From positions 1 to 15,955 of the forward strand of contig JASHUR010000114.1 of NCBI GenBank assembly GCA_030039895.1: a DNA stretch of 15,955 nucleotides. The letters are read 5' to 3'. Numbering within the stretch: position 1 is the first letter of the stretch; each line of letters starts with the position of its first letter. Below are positions 6,244 to 11,673 of the stretch, piece after piece. The position numbers were made by a program, and so were the translations under genes. The notes beneath the pieces are model-generated. The model searched no databases. It saw only the letters and a program-made list of their open reading frames with translations, and had not been told where the DNA came from. This DNA is from Acidobacteriaceae bacterium (GTDB taxonomy: Bacteria; Acidobacteriota; Terriglobia; Terriglobales; Acidobacteriaceae).

Positions 6244-6636
6244 ATGGAAATCGAGAAGATTCGTAACCTGAGCGACGACGAACTCGTGGTCGAGGGAAAC
6301 AAGACCGCCGAGCAGCTTTTCCGGCTTCGCTTTCAGTTGAACCTGGGGCAGACGGATGTGGTCAAGAAGGTCCGCATCCTCCGCAAGGACGTTGCGCGCA
6401 TCAAGACTGTCGTTCGCGAGCGCGAACTCGGCCTACACGGCGCACAGCACCTGCTAAAGTCGGTTGCTGGTCCGGCGGAGCCTGTTGCAGAGGCAGAGAC
6501 GGAAGCTGCGCCGAAGAAGACGGCTATGAAGGGGACCGCCGCGAAAAAGACGGCGACCGCGAAGGCTGCGGCCCCCAAGAAGGACGCGGCCAAGAAGACA
6601 GTGAAGACTACCAAGACCGGGAAGGAGGCGCGTTAA
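6244..6636 (+). CDS. rpmC: 50S ribosomal protein L29 with long Lys/Ala-rich tail
   Basis: L29 is a small helical-hairpin protein beside L23 at the exit tunnel, part of the SRP and trigger factor docking surface. The ATG at 6244 gives MEIEKIRNLSDDELVVEGNK, the family start, after GGAGAGAAG some 15 nt upstream. The L29 core is residues 1-62 (EQLFRLRFQLNLGQTD, then VRILRKDVARIKTVVRER). Residues 63-130 are extra: a short acidic linker (EAETEAA) and a Lys/Ala/Thr tail with KKTA and AAKK units. L29 is usually 60-75 residues, so this doubles it. The base composition of the tail matches the core, which argues against a frameshift. It ends 4 nt before rpsQ. Confidence 0.96.
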   Translation: MEIEKIRNLSDDELVVEGNKTAEQLFRLRFQLNLGQTDVVKKVRILRKDVARIKTVVRERELGLHGAQHLLKSVAGPAEPVAEAETEAAPKKTAMKGTAAKKTATAKAAAPKKDAAKKTVKTTKTGKEAR

Positions 6637-6640
6637 GGAC

Positions 6641-6967
6641 ATGAGCGAAACAACGCATACCGGCGCCGGACAGGCCGCGACGCAGTCGCGCCGTAATGAA
6701 AAGGTGGGCGAGGTCGTCTCGACCAAGATGCAGAAGACCATTGTCGTCGAGGTCGAGATGCGCAAGGCCCATCCCAAGTATAAGCGCGTTATGAAGACCA
6801 GCAAGAAGTTCTACGCGCACGACGAGCAGAACACCGCGCGCGTGGGAGACATGGTGCGCATTCGCGAGACGCGCCCGTTGAGCAAGCTCAAACGCTGGAA
6901 CCTTGAAGAGATTGTTCGCCGGTCGGCGCTCGCGCAGGTCGAGGAAGTTGCGACTGCAGCAGAGTAA
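6641..6967 (+). CDS. rpsQ: 30S ribosomal protein S17
   Basis: S17 is an OB-fold primary 16S rRNA binding protein. It has 108 residues against about 85-90 in many bacteria. The extra length is an N-terminal segment of about 16 residues (SETTHTGAGQAATQSRR) before the conserved KVGEVVSTKMQKTIVVEVE, and a short C-terminal AATAE-like tail. Core motifs KKFYAHDE and VGDMVRIRETRPLSKLKRW are present. The gene starts 4 nt after rpmC; AAGG at 6635-6638 is close to the ATG and GGAGG at 6623-6627 lies inside rpmC. The first in-frame methionine after the extension is internal to the core, so the extension is likely real. Confidence 0.96.
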   Translation: MSETTHTGAGQAATQSRRNEKVGEVVSTKMQKTIVVEVEMRKAHPKYKRVMKTSKKFYAHDEQNTARVGDMVRIRETRPLSKLKRWNLEEIVRRSALAQVEEVATAAE

Positions 6968-6994
6968 GCGGCAGAGATTGAAGGAGAGATCGCT

Positions 6995-7366
6995 ATGGCA
7001 GTGCAGATGAGGACCATGCTCGAGGTTGCCGATAACTCGGGCGCACGCAAACTGCAGATGATTCTGCCCCTGGGCGGGGCAAGCGGCAAGAAGGCCGGCC
7101 TTGGAGACGTGGTCACGGCCGCCGTCAAGGAAGCTGCTCCTGATGGGCAGGTCAAGAAGGGCAAGGTCGTCAAGGCCGTCATCGTCCGCACGCGCAAGGA
7201 ATCACGTCGCCGCGACGGCACGTATATTCGTTTTGACTCGAACGCAGCCGTACTCATCAATGAGGCAGGTGAGCCGGTCGGAACCCGTGTATTCGGGCCT
7301 GTGGCACGCGAGCTGCGTGAGAAGAAGTTTTTGAAGATCGTATCGCTGGCCCCGGAAGTTCTTTAA
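6995..7366 (+). CDS. rplN: 50S ribosomal protein L14
   Basis: L14 is part of the 50S face that forms an intersubunit bridge with 16S helix 44 and contacts L19. The 123-residue product is normal in length. It begins MAVQMRTMLEVADNSGARKL and contains KAVIVRTRKESRRRDGTYIR, FDSNAAVLI and GTRVFGPVARELREK, all family motifs. A good Shine-Dalgarno, AAGGAG at 6981-6986, sits 8 nt before the ATG. The 27-nt spacer from rpsQ has no hairpin, unlike most spacers here. Confidence 0.98.
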   Translation: MAVQMRTMLEVADNSGARKLQMILPLGGASGKKAGLGDVVTAAVKEAAPDGQVKKGKVVKAVIVRTRKESRRRDGTYIRFDSNAAVLINEAGEPVGTRVFGPVARELREKKFLKIVSLAPEVL

Positions 7367-7394
7367 TTCCGGACGCAGCAGAGGGAAGAGTTTT

Positions 7395-7727
7395 ATGAGT
7401 CTGAACATTCAGCGCAACGACCAGGTGGAAGTCATCGCAGGAGCCGACCGCGGCAAGCGCGGGCGTGTTCTGCGGGTCATTCCCGACGAGAACCGCATCC
7501 TGGTGGAGCACGTGCGTGTCGTCAAGAAGAACGTGCGCCCCAATCCGCAGAGGAACATCAAGGGCGGCATCGCCGAGCAGGAGGCGCCGGTCCACATCTC
7601 AAATGTTCTGCTGGTATGTCCGAGCTGCGGCCCTACGCGCATCGGACACAGCTTTGAAGGCGGCACCAAGGTGCGCGTGTGCAAAAAGTGCGGCAATATT
7701 ATCGCCGCGAAGACCAAGAAGAAGTAA
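7395..7727 (+). CDS. rplX: 50S ribosomal protein L24, zinc-ribbon type
   Basis: L24 is an assembly-initiator protein of the 50S subunit. The 110-residue product has the N-terminal KOW motif (residues 6-33, VEVIAGADRGKRGRVLRV), KKNVRPNPQRNIKGGI in the middle, and a C-terminal part with two CxxC pairs: Cys75/Cys78 (CPSC) and Cys96/Cys99 (CKKC). This pattern suggests one bound zinc; E. coli L24 lacks it. AGGGA (7382-7386) lies 8 nt before the ATG at 7395. It ends in the basic tail AAKTKKK. The spacer after it, 134 nt, is long for this operon. Confidence 0.97.
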   Translation: MSLNIQRNDQVEVIAGADRGKRGRVLRVIPDENRILVEHVRVVKKNVRPNPQRNIKGGIAEQEAPVHISNVLLVCPSCGPTRIGHSFEGGTKVRVCKKCGNIIAAKTKKK

Positions 7728-7861
7728 CCGGTTTTAAGTTCCCGGGAGCTCCGGATAAAGGGCAACAGGGAACGGGCTACTGAGAATGAAATTGAACACA
7801 CTCCGCAACGGTAAACGGCAACAGCCAATCCGAGACCGGAGAGAAAGAAAGAGCAATACAA
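7728..7861 (+). promoter_or_regulatory. Long rplX-rplE spacer with competing pairings; candidate regulatory leader
   Basis: The spacer can pair GTTCCC (7738-7743) with GGGAAC (7768-7773), enclosing a CCGG..CCGG mini-hairpin. CTCCGG (7749-7754) can instead pair with CCGGAG (7836-7841), which holds the best Shine-Dalgarno-like sequence before rplE. CCGGT (7728-7732) can also pair with ACCGG (7835-7839). GGAG ends 20 nt before the rplE ATG and no better site is nearer. In E. coli S8 represses the spc operon at exactly this junction. A function here is inference; no S8 motif was positively identified. Confidence 0.3.
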
Positions 7862-8410
7862 ATGGCAGCTCGACTCAAAGAGAAGTATCACAAGGAGATT
7901 AAGGGCGCACTCCAGAAGGAGCTGGGCCTCGAGAACTCCATGGCCGTTCCGCGGTTGGAGAAGATCGTTCTTAACATGGGACTCGGCGAAGCAACGCAGA
8001 ACTCGAAGATGCTCGATCCGCTCGTCGCGGACCTGGCGGCGATAGCCGGGCAGAAGCCGGTTGCGACCAAGGCCAAGAAGTCCATCGCCGCCTTCAAGGT
8101 GCGCGAGGGTATGCCTATCGGGGCCATGGTGACGCTGCGTGGCGACACCATGTATGAGTTCCTAGACCGCCTGATCTCTGTGGCCCTCCCCCGCGTGCGC
8201 GACTTCCGCGGCGTCTCTACCAAGAGCTTCGACGGGCGCGGCAACTATACGCTCGGCATTCGCGACCAGTTGATCTTTGCCGAGATTGACTACTCCAAAG
8301 TCGACAAGCTCAAGGGGATGAATATCACCATTGTGACCTCGGCCAAAGATGACAACTCGGCGCGCGCGCTGCTGCGGCAGTTCGGCATGCCTTTCCGCAC
8401 TGCGGCGTAA
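7862..8410 (+). CDS. rplE: 50S ribosomal protein L5
   Basis: L5 belongs to the 5S RNP (with L18 and 5S rRNA) in the central protuberance and contacts P-site tRNA. The 182-residue product is full length: MAARLKEKYHKEIKGALQKE, VPRLEKIVLNMGLGEA, QKPVATKAKKSIAAFKVREG, MVTLRGDTMYEFLDRLI, then the C-terminal GNYTLGIRDQLIFAEIDY. The ATG at 7862 has a poor RBS (AAAGAGCAATACAA), unusual among its neighbours and consistent with control at this point. The next gene follows after 20 nt. Confidence 0.97.
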   Translation: MAARLKEKYHKEIKGALQKELGLENSMAVPRLEKIVLNMGLGEATQNSKMLDPLVADLAAIAGQKPVATKAKKSIAAFKVREGMPIGAMVTLRGDTMYEFLDRLISVALPRVRDFRGVSTKSFDGRGNYTLGIRDQLIFAEIDYSKVDKLKGMNITIVTSAKDDNSARALLRQFGMPFRTAA

Positions 8411-8430
8411 CCCAAGAGGATTAAGAAGAT

Positions 8431-8616
8431 ATGGCAACCACTGCAAAACGAGTCAAAGACGCCCGCAAGCCCAAGTTCAAGAGTCGCCAGCACAACCGCT
8501 GCAAGCTCTGCGGACGCCCGCGCGCGTTCCTGCGCAAGTTCGGCATATGCCGCCTGTGCTTCCGCGGTCTGGCCCTCAAGGGCGAGATCCCGGGCGTCGT
8601 CAAGAGTTCCTGGTAG
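8431..8616 (+). CDS. rpsN: 30S ribosomal protein S14, short zinc-binding type
   Basis: S14 is a late-assembling protein of the 30S head. At 61 residues this is the short type (also called rpsZ), with Cys24/Cys27 (CKLC) and Cys40/Cys43 (CRLC) forming a zinc-binding site. The long cysteine-free type of about 100 residues is the alternative form that some genomes keep for zinc limitation. The fold motifs RCKLCGRPRAFLRKFGICRL and FRGLALKGEIPGVVKSSW are complete. GAGGA at 8416-8420 lies 10 nt before the ATG. Confidence 0.97.
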   Translation: MATTAKRVKDARKPKFKSRQHNRCKLCGRPRAFLRKFGICRLCFRGLALKGEIPGVVKSSW

Positions 8617-8639
8617 TCAGCTGCCGGAACTCGGCAACA

Positions 8640-8656
8640 ACGCGCCTTGCGGCGCA
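8640..8656 (+). repeat. 17-nt palindromic repeat, copy 2 (rpsN-rpsH spacer)
   Basis: ACGCGCCTTGCGGCGCA is identical to 2008-2024. The core GCGCC-TTGC-GGCGC can form a small hairpin. It starts 24 nt after the rpsN stop. Confidence 0.7.
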
Positions 8657-8700
8657 ACAACAGTTTGGACCCTGCAGGGGCCCTAAAGACATTCCCGCTG

Positions 8701-8722
8701 GTTCCCGGCTAGCCGGGCGAAC
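8701..8722 (+). other. 14-bp perfect palindrome before rpsH
   Basis: CCCGGCTAGCCGGG at 8704-8717 is its own reverse complement. As RNA it gives a 5-bp stem with a CTAG loop, and GTT (8701-8703) can pair with AAC (8720-8722) past a 2-nt bulge. It ends just before the strong rpsH binding site AAGGAG (8731-8736). As DNA it could be a dimer-binding site, but nothing else supports that. Confidence 0.6.
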
Positions 8723-8741
8723 GGGGGATGAAGGAGAAACG

Positions 8742-9140
8742 ATGAGCTTGACCGATCCTGTAGCCGATTTTCTGACGCGCATTCGCAACGCGATCCGTGC
8801 GCGCCACCAGAAGCTGGATGTTCCGGCCTCGAAGCTGAAGACGGAAATTGCCCGCATTCTGAAGGAAGAGGGCTACATTGCCAACTACAAGGCCACGGAA
8901 GAGAATGGCCGCAATATCCTGCGCGTCTACCTTAAGTATGGCGCCAACAACGAAGCTGCGATCCGCGATCTGTCCCGCGTCTCACGTCCCGGCTGCCGCG
9001 TTTATGTCGGCCGCGACGAAATCAAGCGCGTGCAGGGCGGGCTTGGGATCAGCATTCTCACCACCCCACGCGGCGTCATGACCGGACGTCAGGCGCGGCG
9101 CGAGGGAGTTGGCGGCGAGATTCTCTGCGAAGTCTGGTAA
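8742..9140 (+). CDS. rpsH: 30S ribosomal protein S8
   Basis: S8 is a primary binder of 16S helix 21 and, in E. coli, the translational repressor of the spc operon. The ATG at 8742 follows AAGGAG (8731-8736) and gives MSLTDPVADFLTRIRNA, the family start; the open frame upstream reads through rpsN and the spacer and is not coding. The product is 132 residues. The C-terminal RNA-binding signature is at 102-132 (GISILTTPRGVMTGRQARRE, then GVGGEILCEVW). A 223-nt spacer follows, the longest in the window. Confidence 0.98.
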   Translation: MSLTDPVADFLTRIRNAIRARHQKLDVPASKLKTEIARILKEEGYIANYKATEENGRNILRVYLKYGANNEAAIRDLSRVSRPGCRVYVGRDEIKRVQGGLGISILTTPRGVMTGRQARREGVGGEILCEVW

Positions 9141-9191
9141 CAGTGCGCGTGTCAGCGGACTGCGCCATTCTCGCCTGACGAGGTGTTGAGG

Positions 9192-9208
9192 CCAAGCCTT
9201 TGGCTTGG
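9192..9208 (+). other. Perfect 7-bp hairpin in rpsH-rplF spacer (first)
   Basis: CCAAGCC (9192-9198) pairs exactly with GGCTTGG (9202-9208) around TTT. It lies 51 nt after the rpsH stop and is followed by GTGTTGAG, not a T-tract. Confidence 0.65.
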
Positions 9209-9284
9209 TGTTGAGATTGAGCGGCAAGGTTTAGAGATCGGGCTTTAGCTTCGGGCTTAGGCGTGGATCGAAATTTGAAGTAAA

Positions 9285-9302
9285 GGGCAGGAGAACCTGC
9301 CC
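9285..9302 (+). other. Perfect 7-bp hairpin in rpsH-rplF spacer (second)
   Basis: GGGCAGG (9285-9291) pairs exactly with CCTGCCC (9296-9302) around the tetraloop AGAA. It ends 61 nt before rplF. Between this and the first hairpin lies a near-repeat, CGGGCTTTAG and CGGGCTTAG (about 9239-9260). I see no convincing promoter or small gene in the 223-nt spacer. Confidence 0.65.
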
Positions 9303-9363
9303 AGGCTGCAGTGGAACGAAAGATTATCTTCGGGACTCGCAAGCCGCAAAAAAGGAATTGAGT

Positions 9364-9903
9364 ATGTCACGCATTGGAAAGCAGCCCATAGCATTGCCCG
9401 CCGGCGTCAAGTACGCCGTGCACGGCAACACGGTGGTTGTCGAAGGCCCCAAGGGCAAGCTTGAGCAGGCCATTCCCTCGGGAATCAAGCTTGAGACGAA
9501 AGACGGACACATCCACGCTGTTCGCGAGAATGATTCGCAGGCCGCCATTCACGGCCTTACCCGCGCGCTTGTGGCCAACGCCGTAGAGGGCGTCACCAAG
9601 GGATGGTCCAAAGACCTCGACATCGTCGGCATCGGCTACCGCGTGGAGCTGAAGGGCAAGAACACTGTGGTCTTCACCCTCGGCTATTCACATCCCATCG
9701 AGTTTCCGCTGCCCACAGGCATCACCGTGACCATCGACCCCAAGCAGACCCGCATCACTATCTCCGGCATTGACCGCCAGAAGGTGGGCCAGGTTGCGGC
9801 TGACATGCGCTCGCTGCGCAAGCCGGACCCATACAAGAACAAGGGCGTACGCTATGCCGATGAGAAGCTCAAGAAGAAGGTCGGCAAGACCGGAGCCAAG
9901 TAA
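9364..9903 (+). CDS. rplF: 50S ribosomal protein L6
   Basis: L6 lies at the factor-binding site near the sarcin-ricin loop and contacts EF-G. The ATG at 9364 (MSRIGKQPIALPAGVKY) is chosen over an in-frame TTG at 9358; AAAGGAA lies 7-14 nt upstream. The product is 179 residues, the usual length. It has the two repeated L6 domains, with TVVVEGPKGKLEQ in the first and GIGYRVELKGK, GYSHPIEFPLPTGI and RKPDPYKNKGVRYADE in the second. It ends in a basic tail KKKVGKTGAK. Confidence 0.98.
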   Translation: MSRIGKQPIALPAGVKYAVHGNTVVVEGPKGKLEQAIPSGIKLETKDGHIHAVRENDSQAAIHGLTRALVANAVEGVTKGWSKDLDIVGIGYRVELKGKNTVVFTLGYSHPIEFPLPTGITVTIDPKQTRITISGIDRQKVGQVAADMRSLRKPDPYKNKGVRYADEKLKKKVGKTGAK

Positions 9904-9909
9904 ACCGAA

Positions 9910-9930
9910 CGGGGCCGCAGGGCGGCTCCG
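9910..9930 (+). other. 9-bp hairpin in rplF-rplR spacer
   Basis: CGGGGCCGC (9910-9918) pairs with GCGGCTCCG (9922-9930) around AGG, with one G-U pair. It ends 5 nt before the AGGAAGG binding site (9936-9942) of rplR. Confidence 0.65.
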
Positions 9931-9952
9931 CTATTAGGAAGGAAAGAACATT

Positions 9953-10309
9953 ATGATTCCGCAGAGGAAGAGAAACGAAATCCGGCAGCGCGTGCATGCC
10001 CGCATCCGGGCAAAGCTTCAGGGCACGTCTGAACGCCCGCGTCTCAACGTATACCGCTCGCTCAACCACATCTACGCGCAGGTGATCGACGACACGAATG
10101 GCGCGACACTGGTTTCAGCCTCCACCGTTGCCGCAAAAATCAAGACCGGCGGCAACGTCGCCGCAGCCAAGGAGGTGGGCAAGCTCGTTGCCGAGCGCGC
10201 GAAGGAAAAGGGCATCAGCAAAGTCGTCTTCGACCGCGGCGGATACCTCTATCACGGACGCATCAAGGCGCTGGCCGATGCGGCCCGCGAGGCGGGGCTG
10301 GAGTTCTAA
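9953..10309 (+). CDS. rplR: 50S ribosomal protein L18
   Basis: L18 binds 5S rRNA with L5 and anchors it in the central protuberance. The 118-residue product is normal in length. It has a basic N-terminus (MIPQRKRNEIRQRVHARIRA), GTSERPRLNVYRSLNHIYAQ, and the C-terminal VVFDRGGYLYHGRIKALADA and AREAGLEF signature. The ATG at 9953 follows AGGAAGG at 9936-9942, 10 nt upstream. Its neighbours L6 and S5 are in the standard order. Confidence 0.98.
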   Translation: MIPQRKRNEIRQRVHARIRAKLQGTSERPRLNVYRSLNHIYAQVIDDTNGATLVSASTVAAKIKTGGNVAAAKEVGKLVAERAKEKGISKVVFDRGGYLYHGRIKALADAAREAGLEF

Positions 10310-10324
10310 AGATCAGGTTCATAC

Positions 10325-10341
10325 GCGCGGCATCGCCGCGC
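10325..10341 (+). other. Perfect 7-bp hairpin in rplR-rpsE spacer
   Basis: GCGCGGC (10325-10331) pairs exactly with GCCGCGC (10335-10341) around ATC. The rpsE binding site AGAAGGA begins on the next base (10342), so the stem abuts but does not cover it. Confidence 0.7.
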
Positions 10342-10361
10342 AGAAGGAAATCAGAAAGCAA

Positions 10362-10871
10362 ATGGCAACAGCGAAAAGAAAACTCGATGCCGGACAGTTC
10401 AACCTGAAGGACCAGGTCGTCGCGATCAACCGCGTGACCAAGGTCGTCAAGGGCGGCAAAAACATGTCCTTTGCGGCGCTCGTCGTCGTCGGCGATCCCG
10501 GATCGGGCGTCGTCGGCTACGGCTCCGGCAAGGCCAAGGAAGTCCCGCAGGCCATCCGCAAGGGAATTGAGTCGGCCAAGAAGAACCTGGTCCGCGTCAA
10601 CCTGACGGAAACTACCATTCCGCATCAGGTCCTCGGCCGCTTCGGCTCCGGGCAGGTGCTGCTCAAGCCGGCGCCCGAAGGCACGGGCGTCATCGCCGGC
10701 GGCGCAGTCCGCGCGGTCATGACCTCGGCGGGCGTGCAAAACGTGCTCACCAAGAGCCTCGGAACTGCCAACCCGCACAACGTCATCAAGGCGACCTTCG
10801 ACGCCCTGGTGCAGTTGCGCGACAAGGCCGAGGTTGCGGCGCTGCGCGGCAAGCAGGTTGAGGAGCTATAA
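10362..10871 (+). CDS. rpsE: 30S ribosomal protein S5
   Basis: S5 works in decoding fidelity and, with S3 and S4, at the mRNA entry channel. The ATG at 10362 gives MATAKRKLDAGQFNLKDQVV; AAGGA at 10344-10348 is 13 nt upstream, a little long. The open frame upstream overlaps rplR out of frame and is not coding. The 169-residue product has the dsRBD-like N-terminal domain (INRVTKVVKGGKNMSFAALV, GDPGSGVVGYGSGKAKEVPQ, AIRKGIESAKKNL) and the C-terminal domain (TTIPHQVLGRFGSGQVLLKP, GGAVRAVMTSAGVQNVLTKS). Only 2 nt separate it from rpmD. Confidence 0.98.
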   Translation: MATAKRKLDAGQFNLKDQVVAINRVTKVVKGGKNMSFAALVVVGDPGSGVVGYGSGKAKEVPQAIRKGIESAKKNLVRVNLTETTIPHQVLGRFGSGQVLLKPAPEGTGVIAGGAVRAVMTSAGVQNVLTKSLGTANPHNVIKATFDALVQLRDKAEVAALRGKQVEEL

Positions 10872-10873
10872 GC

Positions 10874-11059
10874 ATGGCAAAGCAGGCAAAGATCAAGATC
10901 GAGTATTTTCGTTCGGCCATCCAGGCTCCGGTCAAACACAAGAAGGTCGTCAAGGGTCTGGGCTTTACCCGGCTTAACCAGATCGTCGAGCGCGAAGACA
11001 CGCCGTCCATCCGTGGCATGGTCAAGACCATTCCGCATCTGGTGCGGATTGTCGGCTAG
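10874..11059 (+). CDS. rpmD: 50S ribosomal protein L30
   Basis: L30 is a small 50S protein contacting 5S and 23S rRNA and is absent from some bacterial lineages. The 61-residue product is typical: KIEYFRSAIQAPVKHKKVVK, GLGFTRLNQIVEREDTPSIR, GMVKTIPHLVRIVG. Its RBS (GAGGAG, 10860-10865) lies in the last codons of rpsE and the start is 2 nt past the rpsE stop, so translation is probably coupled. Confidence 0.97.
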   Translation: MAKQAKIKIEYFRSAIQAPVKHKKVVKGLGFTRLNQIVEREDTPSIRGMVKTIPHLVRIVG

Positions 11060-11072
11060 CCAAAATCACTTC

Positions 11073-11090
11073 GCTGCGCTGCTGCGCAGC
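11073..11090 (+). other. Perfect 7-bp hairpin in rpmD-rplO spacer
   Basis: GCTGCGC (11073-11079) pairs exactly with GCGCAGC (11084-11090) around TGCT. It starts 14 nt after the rpmD stop. The downstream part of the spacer (11091-11143) holds a GGGTCCCCC tract and the GAGGGA binding site of rplO. Confidence 0.65.
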
Positions 11091-11143
11091 CTAAGAATAA
11101 GCGAGTCGGGTGGGTCCCCCATCCGGCGTTGAGCGAGGGAATT

Positions 11144-11584
11144 ATGAATCTATCCAATCTTCGAGCACCGAAGAAAGCCAACCGCAACCGCAAGCGCGTC
11201 GGCCGTGGTATGGGCTCCGGCCATGGCAAAACATCCACACGCGGACACAAGGGACAGGGCTCGCGTTCGGGCTCAAGCCTCATGCGCGGTTTTGAGGGCG
11301 GCCAGATGCCGCTGCACCGGCGCCTGCCCAAGCGCGGATTCACCAACATTTTCCGTACGGAGTACACGGTCCTGAACCTGGACCGCCTTGCCGAGCTGAA
11401 CGAGAAGGAACTGACCCTTGAGAAGTTCATCGCCAAGGGCCTGCTCAAGCGCCGCAACGAGTTGCTCAAAGTCCTCGGCAACGGCGAAATCGGCTCTGCA
11501 ATCACCGTCCACGCGCACAAGTTTTCAAAGACGGCGCAGGAGAAGATTGAGAAGGCCGGCGGCAAGGCCGTCGTGATCGCCTGA
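11144..11584 (+). CDS. rplO: 50S ribosomal protein L15
   Basis: L15 is a late-assembly 50S protein with a long basic N-terminal extension buried in 23S rRNA. The ATG at 11144 follows GAGGGA (11135-11140) and gives MNLSNLRAPKKANRNRKRVG; a TTG at 11129 is the only upstream alternative and would bypass the binding site. The product is 146 residues. It carries RGMGSGHGKTSTRGHKGQGS at 20-39, FEGGQMPLHRRLPKRGF, and the C-terminal KFSKTAQEKIEKAGGKAVVI. It precedes secY as usual. Confidence 0.98.
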   Translation: MNLSNLRAPKKANRNRKRVGRGMGSGHGKTSTRGHKGQGSRSGSSLMRGFEGGQMPLHRRLPKRGFTNIFRTEYTVLNLDRLAELNEKELTLEKFIAKGLLKRRNELLKVLGNGEIGSAITVHAHKFSKTAQEKIEKAGGKAVVIA

Positions 11585-11612
11585 CACTTGATCCGCCTGA
11601 CACCTGGGGAGT

Positions 11613-11629
11613 GTCCCGCGCGAGCGGAC
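11613..11629 (+). other. Hairpin with GCGA tetraloop before secY
   Basis: GTCCCGC (11613-11619) pairs with GCGGAC (11624-11629) with one bulged C, closed by the GNRA-type loop GCGA. An alternative stem GACAC/GTGTC (11599-11603 with 11611-11615) overlaps it, so the two compete. Confidence 0.5.
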
Positions 11630-11649
11630 AACGGAACGGCAGGGCATTT

Positions 11650-11673
11650 ATGATTGGAACCACCGATGTTTGA
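11650..11673 (+). CDS. Seven-codon ORF overlapping the secY start (candidate coupling ORF)
   Basis: The ATG at 11650 opens a frame encoding MIGTTDV and stops at TGA 11671-11673, five bases past the A of the secY ATG (11666). AGGG at 11641-11644 lies 5 nt before this ATG, a better arrangement than the weak TGGAA before secY itself. A ribosome ending here would be placed over the secY start. No homology can be claimed for so short a peptide; a chance ORF is equally possible. Confidence 0.3.
   Translation: MIGTTDV

Noticed and set aside
7786..7902. 38-codon ORF starting in the rplX-rplE spacer and overlapping rplE out of frame
   Set aside because: It has no good Shine-Dalgarno, a basic polar composition without a motif, and an end inside rplE; it is best explained by chance.
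8349..8741. N-terminal extension of S8 through rpsN and its spacer
   Set aside because: The frame is open, but it runs through rpsN in a different frame, and AAGGAG plus the S8 family N-terminus place the start at 8742.
9211..9240. Promoter-like TTGAGA..TTAGAG in the rpsH-rplF spacer
   Set aside because: The spacing is about 14 nt and the -10 match is poor; not enough to call.
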